A stretch of 54,971 bases of DNA from Bacteroidota bacterium (GCA_003045995.1 PZPG01000004.1:30588-85558), one strand, 5' to 3'; shown: positions 44,896 through 53,778, counted from the first letter of the stretch. Notes: generated by a model not told the origin, from the letters alone. Numbers and translations: made by a program.

Positions 44896-46536
44896 ATGAC
44901 CGTCATAGAAGGTAATCTAGTTGACCCTGTAAAGAGAGAAATCTACCCGGCTCTCCTGGAAATTGAAGATGGTATCATTTCTCATATCAAACCGGCTGAA
45001 AAGGTAACCGCAGGAAGGTACATCATTCCGGGGTTTGTGGATGCACATATTCATATTGAAAGTTCGATGGTGGTACCCGCTGAATTTGCACGACTTGCTG
45101 TGCAGCATGGTACCATCGCCACGGTATCAGATCCTCACGAAATTGCCAATGTATGCGGAATCGAAGGGGTTGAGTATATGATTGAAAATAGCAGACTGGT
45201 GCCTATGAAGTTTCATTTTGGGGCTCCTTCCTGTGTTCCTGCTACCGATTTTGAAACATCGGGGGCTCGGTTGGATTTTGAGGAGGTGGAACAGTTGCTG
45301 GATCGGGAGGATATCCTCTATCTCTCGGAAATGATGAACTGGCCGGCTGTTTTGAACGATGATCCTGCAGTATATGCCAAACTCAATGCCGCAAAGAAAC
45401 GCGGAAAGCCCATCGACGGACATGCTCCTGGGCTGATGGGTGAACGAGCAAAAAAGTATGCGTCTGCAGGAATAACTACCGATCACGAGTGTTTCACCTA
45501 TGAGGAGGGACTCGACAAAATTCGATGTGGAATGATGATTGCCATTCGCGAAGGAAGTGCTGCAAAAAATTTTCAGTCACTAATCCCGTTGCTTGGTGAA
45601 TTTCCGGATAGAATCATGTTCTGCTCTGACGACAAGCACCCGGATGATCTTCTCGAAGGACACATCAATCAGTTGGCTGCCAGAGCAGTCGCACAGGGTT
45701 TCGATCTGTTTGACGTTCTATCTGCATGCTCGGTAAATACCATACGGCACTACAATCTGCCGGTTGGTATGCTACAAAAGGGGGATCGTGCAGATTTTGC
45801 CATTGTATCTGATTTGGAACAATTTCATGTAAGCGAAACCTGGATCGATGGTGAATGTGTCTATAACGGATCCGTTCAATTTTCCAATCCGGAGGCGGCA
45901 CCCATCAATCATTTTACAAAGTCAGAGGTCAAAAACCAGGATTTCGAAATCCGAACGGATCATGACGGACTGTTGGAAGTTCCTGTAATAGTGGCTCTGG
46001 ATGGTGAATTGATCACTGAGAAACATGTGGAAACGCTCCAGGCAGATCAGGGCCTGATTCTTCCGGATCCAGATCGTGACATTCTCAAAATTGCACTCAT
46101 CAATCGCTATAAAAAATCACCGGTCAGTGTTGGATTCATCAAGAATTTCGGACTTACAGCAGGAGCGATTGCCAGCTCGGTTGCACACGATTCACATAAT
46201 ATCATTGCCGTTGGAACGGACGATGAATCACTTCGGAGAGTTGTTCAGCTGATTATGGATCATGAGGGGGGAATTGCGGTTGCATCTCCGGATGGGGATG
46301 AAATTCTGCCGCTTCCGGTTGGCGGAATAATGAGTAGTGAACCTGCGGAGCAGGTGGCCGAGAAATATAAACATCTCACCGAAAGAGCTAAAGCGATGGG
46401 ATCGAAATTACAAGCTCCATTTATGACGATATCGTTCATGGGACTATTGGTTATCCCCAGCCTGAAAATGAGTGATCTGGGTCTGTTTGACGGTGAAACG
46501 TTTCAGTTTGTTTACCGCACCGGAGATCGTTTGTAG
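44896..46536 (+). CDS. ade: Adenine deaminase
   Basis: An amidohydrolase of 546 residues converting adenine to hypoxanthine and ammonia in purine salvage. The metal and active-site blocks are FVDAHIHIESSM, TVSDPHEIANV, IDGHAPGLMG, DHECFTYEEGLDKI and CSDDKHPDDL, followed by a C-terminal region with TAGAIASSVAHDSHNIIAVG and PVGGIMS. This is the Ade2-type enzyme, not the adenosine deaminase-like type. Length is usual. Its last 25 nt overlap the end of the convergent methyltransferase gene. No purine riboswitch is seen upstream. Confidence 0.95.
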   Translation: MTVIEGNLVDPVKREIYPALLEIEDGIISHIKPAEKVTAGRYIIPGFVDAHIHIESSMVVPAEFARLAVQHGTIATVSDPHEIANVCGIEGVEYMIENSRLVPMKFHFGAPSCVPATDFETSGARLDFEEVEQLLDREDILYLSEMMNWPAVLNDDPAVYAKLNAAKKRGKPIDGHAPGLMGERAKKYASAGITTDHECFTYEEGLDKIRCGMMIAIREGSAAKNFQSLIPLLGEFPDRIMFCSDDKHPDDLLEGHINQLAARAVAQGFDLFDVLSACSVNTIRHYNLPVGMLQKGDRADFAIVSDLEQFHVSETWIDGECVYNGSVQFSNPEAAPINHFTKSEVKNQDFEIRTDHDGLLEVPVIVALDGELITEKHVETLQADQGLILPDPDRDILKIALINRYKKSPVSVGFIKNFGLTAGAIASSVAHDSHNIIAVGTDDESLRRVVQLIMDHEGGIAVASPDGDEILPLPVGGIMSSEPAEQVAEKYKHLTERAKAMGSKLQAPFMTISFMGLLVIPSLKMSDLGLFDGETFQFVYRTGDRL

Positions 46537-47237
46537 TTATTCTTTTGACCGAACTCCTTATGTAATAGCACTACACGCTCCGAAAGGAAGCTCGCTCTTG
46601 CGTGGAGCAATGTAGTAATGTATTGAACTGTGATATCACTGTAAAAACAGACATGTGTGTCGTCCATTCTGTAATGCCAATTTTGAAAGTCTATGGCAGG
46701 AGAGTGTCGTAAGGTCATCATGCCAAAGATGCCTCCCTCCTTCAGACAGTTCCAACAACGTAGCAATTCGCGCCTTGGATTTGAAACATGTTCCATGGTT
46801 TCACTGGTTATGATAAAGTCAAATGTCTGAAGAAAAACACTTGGGTCGCGATTGTATAAAGGGTCATAGAGACGTACTGAATGCCCAAATGGCCCGAAAA
46901 GTTTCTGCATGGCAGGGCCAGGACCGGATCCAAAATCTAAGCCGGTTGATTGAGGTGGAATCGATTCCAGCATAGGGTTTGCTAACTGCGAAAGAAACGC
47001 AAGATATCGTGGATCATCGGGATCATTTTCGTGCTGGTCGTATCGAACTTTTTCCTCGACAGGGGTCAGCAGCTGATCGGGTGGTACAAAGATCAGATCA
47101 CACTCTATGCACCGATAATAATCTCTTTCCGACTCAAAGCGTGTAGTATCGTGGCAAATGCCCCTCACGTTTTCGGAACGACATAAAGGGCATGTAAGTG
47201 CAGTTTCTCCGGCAGGTATTTTCTCTTTCACTGACAT
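46512..47237 (-). CDS. Class I SAM-dependent methyltransferase with N-terminal zinc ribbon
   Basis: A protein of 241 residues. The N-terminus has two Cys pairs, CPLC (about 16-19) and CIEC (about 42-45), forming a probable zinc ribbon, with another Cys between. The methyltransferase domain has the SAM motif LDFGSGPGPAM, then FIITSETMEHVSNP and LKEGGIFGMMTLRH, typical of the Methyltransf_23 group. The arrangement resembles small proteins that methylate sugars or other small molecules, but no substrate can be inferred. It converges on ade and diverges from the iron permease. Confidence 0.8.
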   Translation of the reverse strand: MSVKEKIPAGETALTCPLCRSENVRGICHDTTRFESERDYYRCIECDLIFVPPDQLLTPVEEKVRYDQHENDPDDPRYLAFLSQLANPMLESIPPQSTGLDFGSGPGPAMQKLFGPFGHSVRLYDPLYNRDPSVFLQTFDFIITSETMEHVSNPRRELLRCWNCLKEGGIFGMMTLRHSPAIDFQNWHYRMDDTHVCFYSDITVQYITTLLHARASFLSERVVLLHKEFGQKNNYKRSPVR

Positions 47238-47245
47238 GATGGATA

Positions 47246-47277
47246 GATAGTAAGGATTTTTTATCTTGCTATCTTTG
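47246..47277 (+). promoter_or_regulatory. Candidate promoter with overlapping inverted repeat before the iron permease
   Basis: TATCTTTG at 47270-47277 matches TAnnTTTG exactly and lies 43 nt before the TTG start. An imperfect inverted repeat, GATAGTAAGGAT / ATCTTGCTATC with a TTTTT centre (47246-47273), overlaps its first bases and could be an operator or a hairpin. Confidence 0.4.
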
Positions 47278-47320
47278 TCAATATGACACTATCGTTCGCG
47301 GAACATCCTAGTCCTCTGTT

Positions 47321-49003
47321 TTGAACCTATTCAAAAGATCGTTCCCCCAATCACATCCAAAGGCATTTCGCCTGAATCGGTGGTCTGTAGCAACCATTGC
47401 TCTGGCAGTGCTCTTTTCGATTCCCATCCTCACGATTGCCGTGCACATTTTCGCACCCGCCGGGGAGGTTTGGAAACATCTATCATCCACCGTTCTCGAC
47501 GATTATCTCATCAATTCATTCTGGTTGATGGTGGGAGTGGGTTTCGGCGTATTGATCATCGGAGTTGGTACTGCTTGGTTGGTGACAATGTACCGGTTTC
47601 CAGGAAGCGGAGTCCTTACATGGCTTATGATTTTGCCGATGGCTGTTCCAGCGTACCTAATGGCATATACCTATACCGATTTTCTGTCCGTGACAGGTCC
47701 GGTACAGGAAGCAATCCGCTCTCTAACTGGTTGGGGACCTAACGAGTATTGGTTTCCGCAAATCCGCTCTCTGGGAGGAGCCATCCTTCTCATGTCTTTC
47801 GTGTTCTATCCCTATGTCTATTTGCTAACCCGATCCGCCTTTCTGGATCAGTCTTCGAGCCAACTGGAAGCAGCCAGAGGACTTGGTGCCGGAATGCAAG
47901 AGATTTTCTTCAGGATTGGACTCCCACTTGCGAGGCCATCTATAGCAGCCGGATTGGCCCTGGTTCTAATGGAAACTCTTAATGATTTTGGAACCGTAGA
48001 CTATTTTGGAATTCAAACTTTCACAACAGGGATCTATCGTACCTGGTTCGGACTTGGAGATCGGATTGCTGCCGCACAACTCTCCGCTTTCTTAATGACG
48101 TTTATCCTGATGTTGCTTCTTTTGGAGCGATGGTCGAGGAACAGGATCCGCGATAACCAGGTGAGTACCGAACGCTACGGCCGCCTCACACAAATACAGC
48201 TTTCAGGATGGCGGAAATGGGCAGCATCACTCAGTTGTTTTCTGCCAGTTGCGATCGGATTTCTTATCCCGGTTGTGATTTTGCTCTCCCTACTCTTCGA
48301 AAATCCATCAGCTGCAATCGATGAACGCTTTTTTCGCTTTACCTTTAACTCTGTATCTGTGGCACTGATTGCAGGGTTCTTTGCACTGGTCTCTGCTCTC
48401 CTTCTTTCATACGGGGTTCGGCTACACCCAACTTGGATCACACGTGCATCCGCCAGAGTTGGAACCCTGGGATACGCCATTCCGGGATCCGTCATAGCTG
48501 TAGGGTTACTTATCCCCTTTGGACTGGCAGATCAAACCCTAAACGATTTGAGCCGACGTCTTTTCGGATTTTCACCAGGTCTGCTCCTAAGCGGAACCCT
48601 TTTTGCTCTTGTTTTCGCGTATGTAGTTCGATTTCTTGCCGTTGCCCATCAATCCGTAGATACTGGGTTATCAAATATCACAAGAAATATGGATGAAGCT
48701 GCGGAGGGGCTGGGTTACACTTTTGGAGGAATTCTACGAAAAGTTCACATACCTATGTTGACGGGAAGCCTGCTCACTGCGATGCTCCTTGTGATGGTGG
48801 ATGTACTAAAGGAACTGCCAGCAACCCTGATTGTACGCCCCTTCAACTTCGACACTCTCGCTGTACAAGTCTACAGACTGGCGAGTGACGAACGACTTGC
48901 AGAATCATCCGGAGCTGCCCTTGTCATTGTACTGGTGGGTCTTATTCCTGTTTATGTTCTCAGCCGTTCCATTACCAAGCTACGCAGCAGGAAATTTGAA
49001 TAG
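47321..49003 (+). CDS. Iron(III) ABC transporter permease (FbpB/SfuB type)
   Basis: A fused double permease of 560 residues with about twelve membrane helices in two halves. Each half has an EAA-like loop: GLGAGMQEIFFRIGLPLARP in the first and GLGYTFGGILRKVHIPML in the second. This fits the FbpB family, which moves ferric iron across the inner membrane. The start is TTG at 47321: a stop codon lies 12 nt upstream in frame and no ATG occurs before the first helix. It converges on the binding-protein gene. The matching ATPase gene (FbpC) is not in the window. Confidence 0.88.
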   Translation: MNLFKRSFPQSHPKAFRLNRWSVATIALAVLFSIPILTIAVHIFAPAGEVWKHLSSTVLDDYLINSFWLMVGVGFGVLIIGVGTAWLVTMYRFPGSGVLTWLMILPMAVPAYLMAYTYTDFLSVTGPVQEAIRSLTGWGPNEYWFPQIRSLGGAILLMSFVFYPYVYLLTRSAFLDQSSSQLEAARGLGAGMQEIFFRIGLPLARPSIAAGLALVLMETLNDFGTVDYFGIQTFTTGIYRTWFGLGDRIAAAQLSAFLMTFILMLLLLERWSRNRIRDNQVSTERYGRLTQIQLSGWRKWAASLSCFLPVAIGFLIPVVILLSLLFENPSAAIDERFFRFTFNSVSVALIAGFFALVSALLLSYGVRLHPTWITRASARVGTLGYAIPGSVIAVGLLIPFGLADQTLNDLSRRLFGFSPGLLLSGTLFALVFAYVVRFLAVAHQSVDTGLSNITRNMDEAAEGLGYTFGGILRKVHIPMLTGSLLTAMLLVMVDVLKELPATLIVRPFNFDTLAVQVYRLASDERLAESSGAALVIVLVGLIPVYVLSRSITKLRSRKFE

Positions 49004-49029
49004 GTATTTCCACCCCGGCTCGCAGTTGG

Positions 49030-50034
49030 CTATTTCCAGCCCGCACGATCCATCATACGGATTGCTTCCGGGTTATTCTCCCCGTAGGTGCTTACATGTA
49101 TGCCGTCTCCCATCAACCCGTCACCTTCTGCACCATCCTCCAGGATACTGAACTCTCGGTTGGCAATGGCATATAGTTGCTGTGCTTCCGGAGTGATGAG
49201 AAATTCCAAAAACCGTAGTCCATTCTCCTGGTTCGGTGCATATTTCGCCAACCCTGCACCGCTAATATTCACATGAGTCCCTCCAAATTCTTGCGGTGGG
49301 AACCAGATGCCCACCTGCGCTGCTGTAGTTCGATCACTTTCCTGTTCCGATAACCGAAGTCGTTCCAAATAATAGTGGTTCACAATCGCTATATCACAAA
49401 TCCCCGCAGCAACAAATCGTATCTGATCTGTATCTCCGCCCTGAGGTGTTTGTGCAAAATTCCCAACCAACGATTCCGCCCATGCCTGAGCCTCCTCTAC
49501 CCCCTCTTTTTCAATTAGAGATGCCAGCAACGATTGATTGTAGATGTTGTTCGACGACCGGATACATATCCGTCCCTTCCAAGATTCATGGGCCAGCTCT
49601 TTGTAGCCCTTGAGTTGCGAAACATCCACCCGATCCTTGTGATACACAATCCCGCGAACCCGTTTCGATAAACCTATCCACAAATCTTCTTCATCCCGAT
49701 ACACTTCCGGAACGGCGGCATTCAATGCATCAGAATCGTGAGACTGAAAAACGCCTGCCTGTTCTGCCCTCCAAAGTCGGCCTGCATCCACCGTAATCAG
49801 GATATCGGCCGGACTATTTTCGCCCTCATTTTTCATCCGTTCGATGAGCTCATCCCCACCCCCTTCAATGGTACGAACCTCAATACCGGTCTGCTTGGTA
49901 AAAGCATCGTACAACGCCAGATCGGAATCGTAATGTCGTGATGAATAGATATTTACTACTTCGCTCTGATTGCAGGAACTGAGTACTATCAAAGTTAGAA
50001 TGGCGGCGCTTATACTCGTGAATCGTTTTTTCAT
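49030..50034 (-). CDS. Iron(III) ABC transporter substrate-binding lipoprotein
   Basis: A binding protein of 334 residues with a lipoprotein signal (LTLIVLSSC). The fold pattern NIYSSRHYDSD at the N-terminus matches FutA/FbpA-type proteins, and NHYYLERL supplies the paired tyrosines that bind ferric iron. SISGAGLAKYAPN-like (NISGAGLAKYAPN) and FLEFLITPEAQQLYA segments also fit the family. It would be anchored in the membrane outside the cytoplasm and deliver iron to the permease that faces it. A 21-bp palindrome lies 116 nt upstream. Confidence 0.9.
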   Translation of the reverse strand: MKKRFTSISAAILTLIVLSSCNQSEVVNIYSSRHYDSDLALYDAFTKQTGIEVRTIEGGGDELIERMKNEGENSPADILITVDAGRLWRAEQAGVFQSHDSDALNAAVPEVYRDEEDLWIGLSKRVRGIVYHKDRVDVSQLKGYKELAHESWKGRICIRSSNNIYNQSLLASLIEKEGVEEAQAWAESLVGNFAQTPQGGDTDQIRFVAAGICDIAIVNHYYLERLRLSEQESDRTTAAQVGIWFPPQEFGGTHVNISGAGLAKYAPNQENGLRFLEFLITPEAQQLYAIANREFSILEDGAEGDGLMGDGIHVSTYGENNPEAIRMMDRAGWK

Positions 50035-50149
50035 GATGAACTACGTAAAAGGATTGCGTGATTGGGAAACGTGCATGATGTATCTCAAAAATGATGTGAT
50101 TGTCCCATAGCTTCGGTTTCAATCGTTGGAAATATACGGTAAATCGTTC

Positions 50150-50170
50150 TATTTAGAAATGGTCTAAATA
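50150..50170. promoter_or_regulatory. Palindrome between iron-binding protein and asparaginase genes
   Basis: TATTTAGA, spacer AATGG, TCTAAATA: perfect 8-bp arms. The TTAG-N7-CTAA core resembles operators of DtxR/MntR-type metalloregulators, which have TTAG-N6-CTAA in the best-known cases. It is 116 nt before the binding-protein ATG and 88 nt before the asparaginase ATG. Confidence 0.4.
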
Positions 50171-50257
50171 ATAAATTGCGCGCATCGAACAGGAACTTTG
50201 TGTTTTTTGACACAGGGTCGATTATCTTTCAAATCGAACCAATACATACTATCGACT

Positions 50258-51253
50258 ATGAAAAAGATCCTTCTTATCCAGACCGGCGGCACCATTGCGA
50301 TGCATCTTGATAACCGGCAAACACGACTCGATCCGGACCGTTTTACGCATTTGCTACTCATGGAGATGCCGGAATTAGGGAAGATCGCAGAGATCGAAAC
50401 TCTGAAACTCTTTTTTGAGGACAGCTCGGACATCCACCCGACCCACTGGACCCAACTGGCAAACTGCATTCATGATCACTGGAACCGTGCCGACGGATTT
50501 GTGATTCTGCATGGTACAGACACTATGGCCTACACCGCGTCTGCCCTCTCTTTCGCTCTTCAGCACCTTTCTAAACCGGTCATTTTTACCGGAAGCCAGA
50601 TTCCCATGAGTAACATCCGCAGCGATGCGAGGCGGAATCTCATCAATGCAATCGAACTGGCAACCATGCCTCTTAACGAGGTCGCCATTTGCTTTAATGA
50701 TAAACTGTTCAGGGGGAACCGCTCCACCAAGATCAGTATTGGAGACTTTGACGCATTTGCATCCCCCAATTACCCACCGCTTGCCGATATCGGAACCCAG
50801 ATCGAGCTGCACGAAACCTGGAAACGATCGCGAGGTTTTTTTTCCATACAGCCTACCTACAGTCGCAAGATTCGCCTTGTTAAACTATATCCGGGCATGG
50901 ATCTGCAACCCTGGTACCGGATCACAGAGGACGATCCTGGAGTGGTGATTATTGAAGCCTACGGAAGTGGAAATATTCCTATGAAAGAGCCAGCCAACGT
51001 TCCTGCCTGGATTCGGCATTGTCGCGATGGTGATTGGCAGGTTGTGATCACTTCTCAAGCGGTGTACGATGCGGTTCATTTGAATGTGTATGAAGGGGGA
51101 GCTGCGGCGGCCAATTTAGGAGCGGTGAGTGCCGGCGATATGACTTTGGAAGCCACGTTAACAAAATCGATGTACCTGTTGGGTGCTGGGTTTCGGGGTG
51201 ATGAGTTTCAAATGCAGTTTCTAACGAACATACGAGGGGAACGGTCTTTTTAG
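50258..51253 (+). CDS. ansA: Type I L-asparaginase
   Basis: It hydrolyses asparagine to aspartate and ammonia. The 331-residue protein starts MKKILLIQTGGTIAM, with the nucleophilic Thr in TGGTIA (T12), and has the second active-site block HGTDTMAYTASALSF and FTGSQIPMSNIRSDA. No signal peptide, so it is the cytosolic type. The open frame begins at 50198, but that leader is not family-like. TATCTTTC (50223-50230) resembles a -7 element but lacks the final G and its best TTTG partner is 22 nt away, so I leave it as a weak hint. Confidence 0.93.
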   Translation: MKKILLIQTGGTIAMHLDNRQTRLDPDRFTHLLLMEMPELGKIAEIETLKLFFEDSSDIHPTHWTQLANCIHDHWNRADGFVILHGTDTMAYTASALSFALQHLSKPVIFTGSQIPMSNIRSDARRNLINAIELATMPLNEVAICFNDKLFRGNRSTKISIGDFDAFASPNYPPLADIGTQIELHETWKRSRGFFSIQPTYSRKIRLVKLYPGMDLQPWYRITEDDPGVVIIEAYGSGNIPMKEPANVPAWIRHCRDGDWQVVITSQAVYDAVHLNVYEGGAAAANLGAVSAGDMTLEATLTKSMYLLGAGFRGDEFQMQFLTNIRGERSF

Positions 51254-51288
51254 CCGTGTGGGTTTGCAATCTATTTTCTATTTTAGGG

Positions 51289-51377
51289 TTGCTCTGGGAG
51301 TGGCTTTCGAGTAGTCTTAGAGAAGCCTTTGAGTTGTCTTAGAGCAGCCTTGGAGTTGTCTCAGAGTGGCGTACTAC
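51289..51377. repeat. Four imperfect 22-bp tandem repeats in the ansA-exonuclease gap
   Basis: Copies start at 51289, 51312, 51334 and 51356; the clearest are TAGTCTTAGAGAAGCCTTTGAG (first 20 bases TAGTCTTAGAGAAGCCTTTG) and TTGTCTTAGAGCAGCCTTGGAG (first 20 TTGTCTTAGAGCAGCCTTGG). They fill most of the 151-nt gap and end 27 nt before the exonuclease ATG. The unit is not a multiple of three, so it is not coding. Confidence 0.85.
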
Positions 51378-51404
51378 AAATTGGTTACTTAATCCTTCGC
51401 TTTT

Positions 51405-52310
51405 ATGTTTTTTGTTTTTGATGTTGAAAGCATACCCGATACACGGCTGATAGGTCAGGTTTTGGAACGGCCTGAAGTTCCGGAGGATGAACTATTAGAG
51501 AGTGCCTCACAAGAGTTAACGAAAGGAGGATCCACATTTTTTCCACCAATGTTTCATCAAATGGTGAGTTGGGCTGGATTGTGGATTGAAGATAATGGGA
51601 AACCGGTGAGGGAGGATGCGTGGTCTGGAAATGATGAAAAGCAGGGATTGCAGAAGCTCTTTGACCAGATGAACACGTATAAAGATTTTGGACTGATTCA
51701 TCACAACGGGCGTGGTTTTGACCTTCCTCTTCTTACCTATCGAGCTATGCGTCATGAGCTTCAAATGCCGGTTCGCCTGGGGCAGCATGCAATACGATAT
51801 CGCTACAGCCGTGAAAATATCGATCTAATGGATGAATTCAGCAATTATGGAGCCAGTTCATATCCTAAACTCAAGTATCTGGGACATCTCATGAATATAC
51901 CTTTTAAAAAAACAGCGGAAGGTTCAGAGGTGTATGCGTTGTTTAAGCGAGGGGAACTGGAGCAGATTCAAACCTATTGCCACGAAGATGTAATTGCCAC
52001 GTATCTGGTGTGGTTGTCTTTCAAATTCACTACCGGTGAGATCGCCAAAACCTCATACATCAACCTGAAAGAACGGGCACTCCAGAAACTGAAGAGTTTG
52101 CAGGAGTTACAGGACGCTGGGGATGCTGAGGTGTCTGGGGTGACTGAGGTGTCTGAAGAGGCTGAGGAAGCTGAAGTGTCTGGGGAGACTGAGGTGACTG
52201 GGGTGACTGATGAGGCTGGGAAGGCTGAGATGACTGGGGTGACTAGGGAGGCTGGAGAGGCTGGTTTGTCACAACAGGGAGTTCATTCATCCGATAAGGG
52301 GGAGTTATGA
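51405..52310 (+). CDS. PolB-like 3'-5' exonuclease with low-complexity tail
   Basis: A protein of 301 residues. The first 225 form a DEDDy exonuclease of the predicted PolB exonuclease family: Exo I FDVESIPD (D6, E8), Exo II HHNGRGFDLPLL (D106) and Exo III YCHEDVIATYL (Y191, D195). It could degrade DNA or RNA; its role is unassigned. Residues about 238-290 are made almost only of Glu, Val, Thr, Ser, Gly and Ala in EVSGVTEVS-like units, a repeat expansion not expected in the family. It overlaps yicC by ATGA. Confidence 0.82.
   Translation: MFFVFDVESIPDTRLIGQVLERPEVPEDELLESASQELTKGGSTFFPPMFHQMVSWAGLWIEDNGKPVREDAWSGNDEKQGLQKLFDQMNTYKDFGLIHHNGRGFDLPLLTYRAMRHELQMPVRLGQHAIRYRYSRENIDLMDEFSNYGASSYPKLKYLGHLMNIPFKKTAEGSEVYALFKRGELEQIQTYCHEDVIATYLVWLSFKFTTGEIAKTSYINLKERALQKLKSLQELQDAGDAEVSGVTEVSEEAEEAEVSGETEVTGVTDEAGKAEMTGVTREAGEAGLSQQGVHSSDKGEL
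52117..52265. repeat. Degenerate GAG/GTG/ACT/GGG-rich repeat in the exonuclease C-terminus
   Basis: Purine-rich in-frame sequence with recurring units such as GAGGTGTCTGGGGTGACT and GAGATGACTGGGGTGACT. It encodes the acidic low-complexity tail. Confidence 0.8.
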
Positions 52311-53188
52311 TTGCATCGATGACTGGTTTTGGACGCGGGGAGTCGTCAGACGGCGGATATGTCGTAACGGCGGAGATTAAATCACTAAACAGCCGGTATC
52401 TTGACATCAGTCTGAAGTTGCCTCCATCGTTGCAGGAGAAGGAGTTTGAATTAAAGTCGCTGGTTCAGAACTCTATGTCGCGTGGTAAGCTACTGATCAA
52501 TTTGAATCTGGAGATGACAGAAACGGAACTTCCCCGAATCCGTTATCGTCCCGAGCTTGTAAAATCGTACAGCAAGATGCTGGATGAGATTCGTTTTCAT
52601 GCGGGCATATCTCAACCGCTGATGTTGAAAGACCTGCTTTCGTTTCAGGATATCTGGGTATCCAAAGAAGCGGATGCTACAGATCTCGAGGTTATTTGGT
52701 CATGTGCTCAGAAAGCCGTGAAGGAAGCTGTTGCACAACTTCAGGAGATGCGCCAGAAAGAGGGAAATGAGCTGATGACCGATCTTTTGAAGCAACTCGA
52801 TGATATTGATCAACTGATAGTGAAGGTTCAGAAACTGGCAGAGCAGCGGATTCCAGAGCTTAGAGATCGTTTTCGTGCCAGAGTAGATCGACTCATGAAC
52901 GATAAGACACGGGATGATGCTCGTATCGAAATGGAAATTGTTCTGCTTGCAGACAAGATGGACGTGAATGAAGAGATTGTTCGGATGCAATCTCATGGTA
53001 AATTTTTCCGCGAAGCTCTTCGGTCGGGGGATCCGGTTGGACGTCGTCTCAATTTTTTGTGTCAGGAGATGAATCGGGAGTTGAATACCATCGGATCGAA
53101 GGCAAGTGACTCCGAGATCGCACAAGATATGGTCGTTGCGAAGGAGAAGTTAGAGCAAATTCGTGAGCAGGTACAGAACATTGAATAA
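52307..53188 (+). CDS. yicC: YicC/YloC family endoribonuclease
   Basis: A protein of 293 residues with the family start MIASMTGFGRGE, the EIKSLNSRYLDI block and the C-terminal GRRLNFLCQEMNRELNTIGSKA (given as GRRLNFLCQEMNRELN and TIGSKASD). E. coli YicC is an endoribonuclease acting on small RNAs and envelope-stress transcripts. It overlaps the exonuclease gene by 4 nt and gmk by 26 nt; yicC-gmk-rpoZ-coaBC is a widespread order. Confidence 0.93.
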   Translation: MIASMTGFGRGESSDGGYVVTAEIKSLNSRYLDISLKLPPSLQEKEFELKSLVQNSMSRGKLLINLNLEMTETELPRIRYRPELVKSYSKMLDEIRFHAGISQPLMLKDLLSFQDIWVSKEADATDLEVIWSCAQKAVKEAVAQLQEMRQKEGNELMTDLLKQLDDIDQLIVKVQKLAEQRIPELRDRFRARVDRLMNDKTRDDARIEMEIVLLADKMDVNEEIVRMQSHGKFFREALRSGDPVGRRLNFLCQEMNRELNTIGSKASDSEIAQDMVVAKEKLEQIREQVQNIE

Positions 53189-53768
53189 AAGTACTGCTAA
53201 ACGGGGTAAGGTTCTCATTCTTGTTTCGCCGAGTGGTGGTGGAAAATCGACTATGACGAAGCGACTTCTGAGGGATTTTCCTTTGATCCGGTTCTCGGTA
53301 AGTGCGACCACACGGAAGCCACGCGAGGGGGAAATCGACGGAGTGAATTATCACTTTCTGTCCGAGGAGGATTTCATGGAGCGGGTCCGGGATGGACAAT
53401 TTTTGGAGTGGGAAGAGGTGTACAATGGCATCCGGTACGGAACCCTACGTGAGGATGTTGAACATCAGCTAGAAAAAGGGTATTTTGTCTTGCTCGACGT
53501 AGATGTATTGGGGGCTTTGAATGTTTGTGATGAGCTAGGTAATCAGGTGATGTCGATATTTTTGATGCCGCCATCACTAGACGTACTAAAAGATCGTCTT
53601 GTCAGGCGCGGAACAGAAACCCAAACCAGTTTGGAACAGAGACTGGCAAGAGCAGAAAAAGAGATTTCGCTCGCCGAAAAGTTTGATCATATTGTGGTGA
53701 ATGATGATCTGGAGGTAGCTTACAGCGAAATGAAATCGATCGTATCAACCTTTATTTCCATAGAATAA
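53163..53768 (+). CDS. gmk: Guanylate kinase
   Basis: It phosphorylates GMP to GDP. The 201 residues include the P-loop VSPSGGGKST, FSVSATTRKPREGEIDG with GMP contacts, NYHFLSEEDF, and EWEEVYNGIRYGT. The start is GTG at 53163, inside yicC; a TTG at 53181 is the other candidate. No ATG is available before the P-loop. Length is usual. Confidence 0.95.
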   Translation: MSRYRTLNKSTAKRGKVLILVSPSGGGKSTMTKRLLRDFPLIRFSVSATTRKPREGEIDGVNYHFLSEEDFMERVRDGQFLEWEEVYNGIRYGTLREDVEHQLEKGYFVLLDVDVLGALNVCDELGNQVMSIFLMPPSLDVLKDRLVRRGTETQTSLEQRLARAEKEISLAEKFDHIVVNDDLEVAYSEMKSIVSTFISIE

Positions 53769-53778
53769 ACACGAAACT

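Noticed and set aside
50223-50230. TATCTTTC as asparaginase -7 element
   Set aside because: Final G missing and -33 spacing outside 19-21 nt; kept only as a remark.
51289-51377. CRISPR array
   Set aside because: The 22-bp units are directly adjacent with no spacers and are imperfect; there are no cas genes.
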